From an uncultured Planctomycetaceae bacterium (GTDB lineage Bacteria > Planctomycetota > Planctomycetia > Pirellulales > Pirellulaceae): a stretch of DNA of 57,181 nt. Positions 17,501-25,551 of the stretch are shown piece after piece. The stretch is from contig CAIPEB010000199.1 of assembly GCA_903863885.1 (NCBI GenBank), positions 1 to 57,181 on the forward strand. Reading direction: 5' to 3'. The notes under the pieces are model-generated. The model saw only the letters and a program-made list of their open reading frames with translations. It was not told the origin of the DNA and did no database searches. Positions within the stretch are counted from its first letter, which is position 1; the number at the start of each line of letters is the position of its first letter. The translations under genes and the position numbers were made by a program.

Positions 17501-18045
17501 CGGACCTGAAGCCGAGTCTGGAGCTTTCCGCCGCGTGGGACATTGCGTTCGATCCGCAATGGGGCGGGCCGGAGAAGGTCACCCTAGACACGCTGCAGGA
17601 TTGGACGGCCCGGCCGGAACCGGGGATCAAATACTATTCCGGCATCGCCACTTATCGGAGAGCTTTCAACCTGGCCCAGGGTCCTGCCGGCCGAACGTAT
17701 CTGGATTTGGGCACCGTCCACGACATGGCGCGGGTGAAGCTGAACGGCAAGGACCTCGGCGTGGTGTGGTGCGCCCCGTGGCGGGTTGAGGTCACGGGCG
17801 TCCTGAAGGCTGGCGACAACCAGTTGGAAATCGAAGTCGTCAACCGCTGGCCGAACCGCATGATCGGCGACAAGCAGCCTGGCGATGCGGATGTGCGCAC
17901 GGTGAAGTCCCCGGACGGCTTCCTCGGCGGGAATGAGTTCAAAACCGGCCGCTACACCTTCAGCACGCATGATCCTTACAGTGCAGGCTCGCCCTTGCTT
18001 CCGTCGGGTCTGCTCGGCCCGGTGCGGTTGATGGCGAGGGAGTAA
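14536..18045 (+). CDS. Secreted GH106 alpha-L-rhamnosidase
   Basis: A 1169-residue protein with an N-terminal signal peptide (residues ~1-29). It opens with the GH106 hallmark NPPDSARPGVYWYFLDGNL, followed by MKAAGLGNLVFLEVDLG and GIDVTLGIGPGWCGSGGPWI, i.e. the N-terminal barrel of this family. A jelly-roll insert begins near residue 705 (SKWIWYPEGNPA; TLWINGNKVSEG), resembling sugar-binding domains of alpha-L-rhamnosidases. The C-terminal domain (from ~1040) has the classic TYRRAFNL, TYLDLGTVHDMARVKLNGKD and GVVWCAPWRVEVTG strands seen at the end of GH106 enzymes. GH106 members hydrolyse alpha-L-rhamnosides, including those of rhamnogalacturonans and ulvan. The insert makes it somewhat longer than many members. 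Confidence 0.88.
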   Translation: MKKTHRPFCILAAAVVAANCMFLQQLPAQQSADKRVAGDLEKNFMNPPDSARPGVYWYFLDGNLNGKEMTADLESMKAAGLGNLVFLEVDLGMPKGPIRWMTEPWQDRFVQIIRDAERLGIDVTLGIGPGWCGSGGPWIKPEQSMQHLVFSSLELQGPQDCSQKLPLPDQLHEPFLSMSNPFYQDVAVLAFPSSSPVIADVNEKALYKREPYSSWKHVKPYLPTSARYAEPGEGKVVVPDSILDITKHLKPDGTLDWHVPDGKWTVVRMGRRINGAGTRPAPEAAVGLECDRFDTKALEFHLDQYVGKLLKKIGTRAKEHGLTTLHMDSWESGAQNWTPSLLDEFKKRRGYDARQWLLTYTGRAVESLEKSERFLWDLRLTAQELVLENHAMAVKRYGEKHGLSLSIEPYDMNPAGDLDLGAAADVPMAEFWNTSIDSAYSCFEATSIAHVMGRSVVSAESFTSEGNLEAYPWSLKNQGDWAFCAGINRFVFHTWAHQTLGDAYKPGMTFGPYGVHWHRNQTWWPMVSDYHRYLSRCSELLRQGVTVSDVLYLTPEGAPHIFLAPPSALEGTGFYKDKKGYGFDGCSPNILKARAEVKDGLIAFPGGTSYRLLVLPQVETMTPGLLAKIRELVKAGAAVVGTPPVKSPSLSGYPACDGEVQSLAKDLWGSLDAPKTVTKRSYGKGAMHWGGELSPPVPTPQHSSLSESKWIWYPEGNPAQSAPVGTRYFRRIIHVDEKKVLTSATAEVSADNVFTLWINGNKVSEGDNFTVTVRTSIASFLRPGDNVLAVSVANTGGASNPAGWIGAFDLTCTDGSREAVKTDSTWSAGLTAQPGWEQAVTKPSEWKDAQVLGAYSMAPWNRGVELQPPPPLYPSYDLTASLLAGMGIKEDFASTGPVRYGHRRTSDRDIYFVSNRTEDPINADCRFRVGQGDPQLWDPVTGETRPLPRFERVDGLTVIPLEFDAYQSFFVVFGGRHDESLSKTEKNFPDLKPSLELSAAWDIAFDPQWGGPEKVTLDTLQDWTARPEPGIKYYSGIATYRRAFNLAQGPAGRTYLDLGTVHDMARVKLNGKDLGVVWCAPWRVEVTGVLKAGDNQLEIEVVNRWPNRMIGDKQPGDADVRTVKSPDGFLGGNEFKTGRYTFSTHDPYSAGSPLLPSGLLGPVRLMARE

Positions 18046-18228
18046 CGATCCGGTACACACCGAATACGCCACGCCTGAGTTCAAGGCGGACGTTGTCAAT
18101 CCTCTCCCGCAGCAGTTCCTGCGGAGATCCGGAAAACGTGAGGCCGAAACTCAGGATCGATAAGATCAGACATTTGGAGGTTCCACCATCTCCATCGAGT
18201 CCAGTTCCTGATGATGACAAACGTAAAT

Positions 18229-18234
18229 AGGGGA
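18229..18234 (+). promoter_or_regulatory. Ribosome binding site for a TTG start
   Basis: AGGGGA is placed 8 nt before the TTG at 18243. No ATG or GTG in the right frame precedes the signal peptide, so this site decides the unusual start of the GH78 gene. Confidence 0.6.
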
Positions 18235-18242
18235 ATACACAC

Positions 18243-21200
18243 TTGCCACGACTCACATTCTTCCTCTTCGCGGCTATGTTGTTCGCGCCGCTGACATTCC
18301 TGCACGCCACCGAAGTGGCAGACCTGCGCTGCGAGTATCGCGAGAACCCGCTCGGCATCGACGTGGTCAAGCCGCGTTTGTCGTGGGTGATTGAAGACGG
18401 AGGTCCGAGGTCGGAATTGCGAGGAACCAAACAGACGGCCTATCAAGTGCTGGTGGCGAGTTCCGAGGAGTTGCTGAAGAATGACCAAGGCGACTTGTGG
18501 AACAGCGGGAAGGTGGCCAGCGACCAGAGCAATCAGGTGGAATACCTGGGGAAACCGCTTGAGTCCCGGATGCAGTGTTACTGGAAAGTGCGAGTATGGG
18601 ATCAGAACGGGCAGGCGTCGGCGTGGAGTGCTGGCGCAACCTGGGGAATGGGTCTGTTGAGACCAGAGGACTGGCGGGCGAAATGGATTGGTTACGACGC
18701 GGCATACCAAGCCTCTTCGGAAGCGGCTGCCGATGACAAATTGATGAACATCCAGGGGCTCAAGTGGGTACAGGTACGTGGCGGCAAGGACGGCTGTAAG
18801 AGCTACCTGCGCCGGAGGATCGAGTTGCCTGAGGGACGCAAGGTGCGTCGCGCGGTATTGGCTCTTTATGCCTATCACTTCTGCGAGGCTGCCGTGAACG
18901 GTGCGCCGGTCGGTCAGGCCATGCACTGGGACCGCACGGCCCGATTGGATGTTACCAAAGCCCTGCGTTCAGGCGTAAACGTGGTAACTCTGGTGGCCAG
19001 CCACACCGATCCCTATAACCCTGCCGTCATCGGCAGGCTGGTGCTGCAGTTCGAGTCCGGTGAGGATCTGGTCGTTCCGATCGATGAAACGTGGAAGGTA
19101 TCGCAACAGGCGGCGGATGGCTGGGAACTGCCCGCCTTTGATGATGCCGCCTGGGCTGCGGCCGAGGCGATTGATGGAACGCCCTGGCGCGGGCCCGGGG
19201 CGGTTTCCGATTTGGAACGTCTGCCGGCGCCTTACCTCAGGAAGGACTTCAGCGTTGTCCAGTCCGTCAAGCGGGCCATGGTCTATGTCACTGCGCTGGG
19301 AGTGTACGAACTCCATATAAATGGGAAGCCTGTCGGCAATGATGTGCTCACGCCCGGCTGGACTGAGTTCCGCAAGCGAGTTCATTATCAAACCTATGAT
19401 GTGACCGCGCAGGTTTGCCAGGGTGTCAATACGCTTGGCGCCATTCTGGGTGACGGCTGGTATGCGAGCACGCTGGCGCATCTCGGCAGACGCAACATCT
19501 ACGGCGGCCGGCCGCGGTTCATAGCTCAACTTGTCGTGGAATTGGCGGATGGCAGCACGCAGACGGTTGTCAGTGACGAGAGCTGGAAGGCAGCCTTCGG
19601 CCCCATACGCCACGCGGATTTGCTGATGGGTTGCGAGTTGGACAATCGCCTGGCCATGCCCGGTTGGGATGCGCCGGGATTTGATGACCATGCCTGGTCG
19701 CCGGTGACTGTGAGCAGCGCTTCCGAGCGCGTCGGAGCCGCGGATGTCGCGCAGCCGCTGCGGGCGGCGATCAAGGACGGACGCCTTCGTTTCACGCTGA
19801 CCAATGAAGCGATGGGCGGCGATCCAGCGCCCAACATCGTCAAGTCGTTGGAATTGGTGTATCGCCTCGGCGATGGCCCTGAGCGGACGCAGCGATTCCC
19901 TGAGAATGCCGTCGTTGAACTGGGTGGCACCGGGCAACCGCTGAGTATTCAGAAGGCGACCTATGGCCGCGCCGACAGCGATGGCGGAGCTGGTATGAAG
20001 TTACAGGCGTCCCTGGTGGATCCGTCGCGCCGCATCCAGGAGTTGAAGGCCGTCAAGGTCTCGGAACCAAGACCCGGATGCTGGACCTTCGATCTTGGAC
20101 AGAACATGGTGGGCTGGGTGCGATTGAAAGTGCGCGGGGAGGCAGGTCAGCGGATCACGATCCGCCATGGCGAAATGCTCAATCCGGACGGAACGATCTA
20201 CACGGCGAGCCTGAGAAGTTGTCAGGCGACCGATTTCCACGTTCTGTCCGGCAAAGGTGAGGAAATTCTGGAGCCGTATTTCACGTTCCACGGTTTCCGG
20301 TACGTCGAGGTGCGCGGACTTCTGGAAAAACCTGATGCCAGTGCCGTCACCGGAATTGTGGTGCATACCCCGTTGCGGCGCACCGGATCGTTCGAGTGTT
20401 CGTCGGCGGCTCTGAACCAGCTCTACAGCAACATCATCTGGGGCCAAAAGGGAAACTACCTGGAAGTTCCGACCGACTGTCCGCAACGCGACGAACGCAT
20501 GGGCTGGACCGGTGATACGCAGTTCTTTGCTCCCACCGCTGCCTACAATTTTGATGTGGCGACTTTCTTCACTCGCTGGTTGACCACCTGTGAAGACAAC
20601 CAGCATGACGACGGGACATTTCCTCATGTGGTGCCTGATATTATGGGCGGCGGCGGGGCGACGGCCTGGGGCGATGCCGCGTTGATCTGCACCTACAACA
20701 TTTACCGGTCGTACGGGGACACTCGAATTATCGCGGAGCGATTCGCCGCACTCGAACGCTACATGAAGTGGCTGGCCACGAGAACCAAGAACGGGATTTC
20801 CACGGTCGGCGGGTTCGGTGACTGGCTCAATGCCGGCGGCAGCGCCAAGAGCGAGGTTATCGATACGGCGTATCATGCCTATCTGGCACAGATCATGTCC
20901 GAAATGGCTCGTGCCATCCGGCGCAATGACGAGGCCGAACGCTATGCCCGACTTCATGAAGAGATAAGGGCGGCTTTCGTTCGCGAGTTCCTGCAGGCGG
21001 ACGGCTCGCTCAAAGAATGCAGTCAGACCGGCTATGCACTGGCATTCAGCATGAACCTGCTGCCTGCCGGCATGCGCGCGAACTCGGCGGCGAAATTTGT
21101 GGATGAAGTCAAGCGATTTGACTGGCATCTGGCTACCGGGTTCATCGGCACGCCGCGACTGCTGCCCGCGTTGAATGCCGCCGGGCGCAATGATGTGGCC

Positions 21201-21749
21201 TACCGGTTGCTGCTGACCGACACCTACCCGTCGTGGCTGTTTCCCGTGAAGAACGGCGCCACGACCATGTGGGAACGTTGGAACGGTTGGACGCCGGAGG
21301 GGTTCGGCGACATCAGCATGAATTCCTACAACCACTACGCTTTTGGCGCAGTGGGCGAGTATCTGTATGGCGGTATCGGCGGCATTCAGGCGGCAAGTCC
21401 GGGTTACAAGACCGTCACGATTCGGCCGGTGATGGGAGAAGGCCTGACCTGGGCGAACACGTCGTTTGATTCCATGTACGGCAGGATCGTCAGCAATTGG
21501 AAACGCGAGGGCGACAAGCTGACGATGGAGATCACGATTCCCCCCAACACGACCGCCACCGTGTATGTGCCGGCGAACGATGCGGCGGTTGTGACAGAAG
21601 GAGGGCACACCATCGACAAGGTTGAAGGAATGAAATTCCTGCGCATGGAAGACCACGCCGCCGTCTGTGACGTGGGCTCGGGAACCTATCGGTTTCAATC
21701 CACCTGTCGGAGTGCAGCACTTTCGGCACCCCATAACAAGCCTGAATGA
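18243..21749 (+). CDS. Secreted GH78 alpha-L-rhamnosidase
   Basis: A 1168-residue enzyme starting at TTG, with signal peptide (1-22). Domains in order: an N-terminal Fn3-like domain (ADLRCEYRENPLGIDVVKPRLSW), a first jelly roll (~145-285), the Bac_rhamnosid_N domain (~330-490) with AMVYVTALGVYELHINGKPV, the Bac_rhamnosid beta domain (~600-710), the (alpha/alpha)6 barrel (~715-1060) and a C-terminal beta domain (PGYKTVTIRPV). The barrel holds the family signature DCPQRDERMGWTGD (745-758), which includes the general-acid region, and E1011 in TTMWERWNGWTPEG, the expected base. A small insertion at ~495-585 (DPAPNIVKSLELVYRL; KATYG) interrupts the N domains. The reaction is inverting hydrolysis of alpha-L-rhamnosides in the periplasm or outside the cell. 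Confidence 0.93.
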   Translation: MPRLTFFLFAAMLFAPLTFLHATEVADLRCEYRENPLGIDVVKPRLSWVIEDGGPRSELRGTKQTAYQVLVASSEELLKNDQGDLWNSGKVASDQSNQVEYLGKPLESRMQCYWKVRVWDQNGQASAWSAGATWGMGLLRPEDWRAKWIGYDAAYQASSEAAADDKLMNIQGLKWVQVRGGKDGCKSYLRRRIELPEGRKVRRAVLALYAYHFCEAAVNGAPVGQAMHWDRTARLDVTKALRSGVNVVTLVASHTDPYNPAVIGRLVLQFESGEDLVVPIDETWKVSQQAADGWELPAFDDAAWAAAEAIDGTPWRGPGAVSDLERLPAPYLRKDFSVVQSVKRAMVYVTALGVYELHINGKPVGNDVLTPGWTEFRKRVHYQTYDVTAQVCQGVNTLGAILGDGWYASTLAHLGRRNIYGGRPRFIAQLVVELADGSTQTVVSDESWKAAFGPIRHADLLMGCELDNRLAMPGWDAPGFDDHAWSPVTVSSASERVGAADVAQPLRAAIKDGRLRFTLTNEAMGGDPAPNIVKSLELVYRLGDGPERTQRFPENAVVELGGTGQPLSIQKATYGRADSDGGAGMKLQASLVDPSRRIQELKAVKVSEPRPGCWTFDLGQNMVGWVRLKVRGEAGQRITIRHGEMLNPDGTIYTASLRSCQATDFHVLSGKGEEILEPYFTFHGFRYVEVRGLLEKPDASAVTGIVVHTPLRRTGSFECSSAALNQLYSNIIWGQKGNYLEVPTDCPQRDERMGWTGDTQFFAPTAAYNFDVATFFTRWLTTCEDNQHDDGTFPHVVPDIMGGGGATAWGDAALICTYNIYRSYGDTRIIAERFAALERYMKWLATRTKNGISTVGGFGDWLNAGGSAKSEVIDTAYHAYLAQIMSEMARAIRRNDEAERYARLHEEIRAAFVREFLQADGSLKECSQTGYALAFSMNLLPAGMRANSAAKFVDEVKRFDWHLATGFIGTPRLLPALNAAGRNDVAYRLLLTDTYPSWLFPVKNGATTMWERWNGWTPEGFGDISMNSYNHYAFGAVGEYLYGGIGGIQAASPGYKTVTIRPVMGEGLTWANTSFDSMYGRIVSNWKREGDKLTMEITIPPNTTATVYVPANDAAVVTEGGHTIDKVEGMKFLRMEDHAAVCDVGSGTYRFQSTCRSAALSAPHNKPE

Positions 21750-22034
21750 ATGCCGGATTTGCGTGATCGTCGTGCGAGAAGACAAGAGTCGTCTGAAACA
21801 CCTCCAATACCCGCAGCCGGATTCGGACTCCAGAACGCAGTTGCCCGGAAAGATGAGGGCAACCCGTCCAGTAGTGAACCAGAACCCCTGAATAACACGG
21901 TGGTTCGTAATGCAGGATCGTCATGTACACGAACCAGCGATTCGCATTGGTCATTATGCATGGTCGGATACAGCCTGGCCGAGGCTATGAGACCTTTGTT
22001 GGCTACTAAACCGTAAGTGTCAGGTGACGACAGT

Positions 22035-24251
22035 ATGAAACTCGCAAACTTCTGTCTCGCTCTTTTCCTTGCACTGGCAACAGCCGCCAATGGTGCAGAG
22101 CAATGGGTAGTCGCAGAAACCACTTTCACCTCCGTTAAGAAGTATGACAATCCCTTCGTGGATGTGGAGGTGGATGTCGTCTTCAAGCAAGGCAACCAAC
22201 AATGGAAGGTCCCAGCGTACTGGTCCGGCGGAGACACGTGGACGGTGCGATTCGCACCACCGCTCCAAGGTGATTACACGTTTCGGGTGACCTGTTCGGA
22301 CCCGACGAACAAGGAGCTGAATGGTAATGAGAAGTCGCTGCGAGTGACGGCCTACACGGGCGACAATCCGTTGCTGAAGCACGGCTTCATTCAGGTCAGC
22401 GGCAATGGGCGGCACTTTGAACATAGCGATGGCACGCCGTTCTTCTGGCTGGGCGATACGTGGTGGAAATGTCTCTGCCGGCGGATGACCTGGGACGGGT
22501 TTCAGGAACTGACGGCCGACCGCCGGGCCAAGGGCTTCAATGTGGTGCAGATCGTTTGCGGACCCTATCCCGATGAAGGGTTTCTCGAACCGCGAATGGC
22601 GAATGAGGGCGGACTTCCTTACGAATCGGTGAAATTCGAGCAGGTCAACCCCGAGTATTTCAACTACGCGGATCGACGTCTGAAGCATCTGGTGGACGCG
22701 GGCATTGCTCCGGCGATCGTCGGTGCCTGGGGACGCGGAGACTGCAACAGCATGGAGGCGATCGGCGCGGCCGGCCTGAAGCGGCACTGGCGGTATCTTG
22801 TGGCGCGCTACAGCGCTTTTCCGGTGTTCTGGATTCTGGCCGGGGAAATTCCGGAAGAGACCAAGTGGGGGCACGGCCCCTGGGCCGAGTTGGCGATCTA
22901 TCTGCGTGACATCGATCCCTATCACCGACCGTTGACTTGTCACACGGGCCAGGGACGCCGCGGCGCTGAGGGGGACAGCCACGTGATTGATTTCGACATG
23001 GTCGGTGGAAATCACGATGAACGAATCGCTGTGGATCCGAAGACCGTGGCCATCGTTACTTCCGCTTACACGAAAGACCCGCCCATGCCGGTGCTGGTTG
23101 GGGAAACCTGCTATGAGGGGCACATGCAGCAGGGATTCGGCGATGTGCAGCGCCGCATGTTTTGGGGGAGAATTCTCAGCGGCGCGGCGGGACACACGTA
23201 CGGCGCGGCCGGTATCTGGCATGCCAGCGTGGAGGGGGACCCGGGCTGTGCTTCCGCCGCATTCGGAGGCACCAAGGTGTATGACTGGACGACCTGGAAA
23301 GAGGGTATGAACTATCCCGGGGCCACCCAACTCGGCATCGGCAGGAAACTGCTCGAGCAATATCCCTGGTCGCGATTCGAGCCGCATCCCGAATGGACGG
23401 AGCGGGACTGCATCGCGGCCGGCATTCCGGGCGAGGTACGATTCATCTACCAACCGCGGAGAGGCATATACAACTGGGCAGGCACGGTCGTAAAGAACCT
23501 GGAACCGGGCGTGACCTACCATACGTTCTATTTCGATCCAGCCACCGGCCGGCGTTTTGACCAGGGAACTGTGAAGTATACCGGCCCCACGGCTCCACCT
23601 TTCAAAGGCCATACGAAGCCGCTGCTGCTTGACGAGACATTCGACCGGGCGGATGCCGCATGCTGGAAAGACTACGGCACGCCGACGCGCCGTGAGAACG
23701 CCCGCCTGGTTGGCGGCAAAGGCGTGGTCACCGTCGCCGAGACGATCGGCGACTTGAATCTGATGGCCAGCGTAGAAGCCAACAGCGACGCGGAGGCTGG
23801 CATCATCCTGCGTTTCCACGACGCGGACAACTATCTGGTCGCGCTCTACAGTCCTTTACTCAACGCTATCTTCTGGCATGACCGCAAAGACGGGCAATGG
23901 GGGGAGATGCTCGGGAGGGTGAGGGTTCCGGAGATCGGACCAAGAATCCAACTGGCAGCCGCCGCGTGTGGTGAATTTGCGGCCCTGGTGCTGACCGACG
24001 GCCAGCGCACGTATGCCACGCCGATCGTCAAGGTCGGAAACACGACGGCAGGCAAGACCGGGCTGTGGATGTTCCAGATCGGAGAACGGCAGGAGTTCGG
24101 TCGCTTCGCAGTTTCCGCGACCCCGTTCGATCCGCCACCAGATTCTCTCGAGACGGAACTGCCGGGCGTAATTCGGACCGACGAATACCATGCGCCCGAC
24201 CTGCCTTCGCCCCAGGACTGGATCCTGGTGCTTGAGCGAGTCAGACCGTAA
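22035..24251 (+). CDS. Secreted DUF5060/apiosidase-like (DUF4038) glycosidase with lamin-G-like tail
   Basis: A 738-residue protein. An AGGTGA ribosome binding site precedes the ATG at 22035, which begins a clear signal peptide ending near ANGA; an upstream in-frame GTG at 22017 is less likely. Residues ~20-105 form a DUF5060-type jelly roll (WKVPAYWSGGDTWTVRFAPP). Residues ~120-430 are the apiosidase-like TIM barrel, opening with GRHFEHSDGTPFFWLGDTWW and a GFNVVQIV strand, and with GETCYEG as a candidate acid site. From ~540 a lamin-G/concanavalin-like domain follows (LLLDETFDRADAACWKDY; AGIILRFHDADNYLVALYS). Members of this group include enzymes cleaving apiose from rhamnogalacturonan II; activity here is inferred from fold and neighbours. 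Confidence 0.82.
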   Translation: MKLANFCLALFLALATAANGAEQWVVAETTFTSVKKYDNPFVDVEVDVVFKQGNQQWKVPAYWSGGDTWTVRFAPPLQGDYTFRVTCSDPTNKELNGNEKSLRVTAYTGDNPLLKHGFIQVSGNGRHFEHSDGTPFFWLGDTWWKCLCRRMTWDGFQELTADRRAKGFNVVQIVCGPYPDEGFLEPRMANEGGLPYESVKFEQVNPEYFNYADRRLKHLVDAGIAPAIVGAWGRGDCNSMEAIGAAGLKRHWRYLVARYSAFPVFWILAGEIPEETKWGHGPWAELAIYLRDIDPYHRPLTCHTGQGRRGAEGDSHVIDFDMVGGNHDERIAVDPKTVAIVTSAYTKDPPMPVLVGETCYEGHMQQGFGDVQRRMFWGRILSGAAGHTYGAAGIWHASVEGDPGCASAAFGGTKVYDWTTWKEGMNYPGATQLGIGRKLLEQYPWSRFEPHPEWTERDCIAAGIPGEVRFIYQPRRGIYNWAGTVVKNLEPGVTYHTFYFDPATGRRFDQGTVKYTGPTAPPFKGHTKPLLLDETFDRADAACWKDYGTPTRRENARLVGGKGVVTVAETIGDLNLMASVEANSDAEAGIILRFHDADNYLVALYSPLLNAIFWHDRKDGQWGEMLGRVRVPEIGPRIQLAAAACGEFAALVLTDGQRTYATPIVKVGNTTAGKTGLWMFQIGERQEFGRFAVSATPFDPPPDSLETELPGVIRTDEYHAPDLPSPQDWILVLERVRP

Positions 24252-24338
24252 AAGCGCGTACTGATCGTACGTTGCCACAATGCCATCAGATCGGGCTTTC
24301 CGCCCGGCAAGTGAAACAGCCAGCGAGAGAGAATCCAA

Positions 24339-25328
24339 ATGAACGTAGTGATGATCGTTCCCACGGGAATCGGATGTGAGATTGGCGGCCACTGCGGCGA
24401 CGGTAATGCGCCGGCGCGCTTGTTAGGCGCATGTTGTGACACGCTGGTGCTGCATCCCAACGTGGTGAACGCCTCGGATATCAACGAGATGCCCCCCAAC
24501 GCGCTGTATGTCGAGGGCAATCACCTGGACCGGTTCCTGCAGGGGAAGCTCTTCCTGCAGAAGGTCAAGTCGAACAAGGTCCTGGTGGTCGTCAACAAGG
24601 CCGACTATCAATCGATCAACGCGGTATCTGCCGCCCGGGCGACCCTCGGTCTTGATGCGGAGATTCTCGAACTGCGTGCGCCGTTGAAACTGATTGCCCG
24701 CATGGAAAACGGCATTGCCACAGGCGACGTCATCAACTGGCAGGAATTGGTGGCGCAGGTGAAGGAACTCGAGTATGACGCGTTGGGCATCGCCACGCCC
24801 ATCACGATCGACAACGACACGCTCGCCGCCTATTGGCGCACGGGCGGCGTGAATCCCGTGGGTGGAGTTGAGGCTCTGGCCACACGGTTGATTGGCGAGG
24901 CACTGGACAAACCGTGCGCCCACGGACCGGTCGACTATGCGCTGACCGGTTTCAAGGAAGTCGTCGACCCCAGAATCGCCGTGGAAATCATCACGGAGAA
25001 CTTCATCCACTGCCTGCTGAAAGGACTGCACAAAGCTCCGCGTCTCAGCCGTGAGCGCGGGATGAGCAACCACGACGTGGACTGTATGGTCTCTCCTTAC
25101 GGCTGTTTCGGCGCGCCGCATCAGGCGTGCCTCGACGCGAACATCCCGGTGATCGTGGTGCGCGAGAACAAGAGCTGCCTCAACCATCCCGAACATCCGA
25201 AGTTCATCTATGTCGAGAACTACATCGAGGCTGCCGGCATGATCATGGCCCTGAAGGCGGGCGTTCATCCCTCGTCGGTGCGCCGTCCGTTGGCCTTCAC
25301 AAGCGTGCGGAAACAACCGTCATGCTGA
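24339..25328 (+). CDS. DUF3326 domain-containing protein
   Basis: A 329-residue soluble protein that is DUF3326 along its whole length: MIVPTGIGCEIGGHCGDGN at the N-terminus, PNALYVEGNHLDRFLQG near 53-70, and the conserved C-terminal block VDCMVSPYGCFGAPHQACLD, VIVVRENKS. The family is known from cyanobacteria, plants and scattered bacteria and has no assigned biochemical role. There is no signal peptide, so it acts in the cytoplasm. It ends the plus-strand block, 86 nt after the apiosidase-like gene, and is preceded by a GAGAG-type ribosome binding site. A link to sugar metabolism would be guesswork. It converges on the URO-D-like gene. Confidence 0.85.
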   Translation: MNVVMIVPTGIGCEIGGHCGDGNAPARLLGACCDTLVLHPNVVNASDINEMPPNALYVEGNHLDRFLQGKLFLQKVKSNKVLVVVNKADYQSINAVSAARATLGLDAEILELRAPLKLIARMENGIATGDVINWQELVAQVKELEYDALGIATPITIDNDTLAAYWRTGGVNPVGGVEALATRLIGEALDKPCAHGPVDYALTGFKEVVDPRIAVEIITENFIHCLLKGLHKAPRLSRERGMSNHDVDCMVSPYGCFGAPHQACLDANIPVIVVRENKSCLNHPEHPKFIYVENYIEAAGMIMALKAGVHPSSVRRPLAFTSVRKQPSC

Positions 25329-25551
25329 CGGGACGATGGGCAATCTGCAGCAAACCGCAGCCCACGGTCGCCGTTGGTCCCGTCTGGCGTGGCTCCAGTC
25401 GCCGCTGTCGCCGACCAAAAAATGATCACAGCAGGATGAACAGATGCCTCGCAAACAGGCCGAGGCATTCCAGTTTATGGCAATCAAGATGCCTGTCCGT
25501 AAGCGGAAAACAATGTCGTCGGAAACGGCCAGCTGATCACAGATACCGGTT

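Noticed and set aside
20001-21785. 594-codon open frame on the minus strand
   Set aside because: It is the antisense shadow of the GH78 gene; the sense frame has a complete set of family motifs, and the antisense product is Arg/His-rich with no domain.
22020-23819. 599-codon open frame on the minus strand
   Set aside because: Antisense to the apiosidase-like gene, which has a signal peptide and domain motifs; the antisense frame has none.
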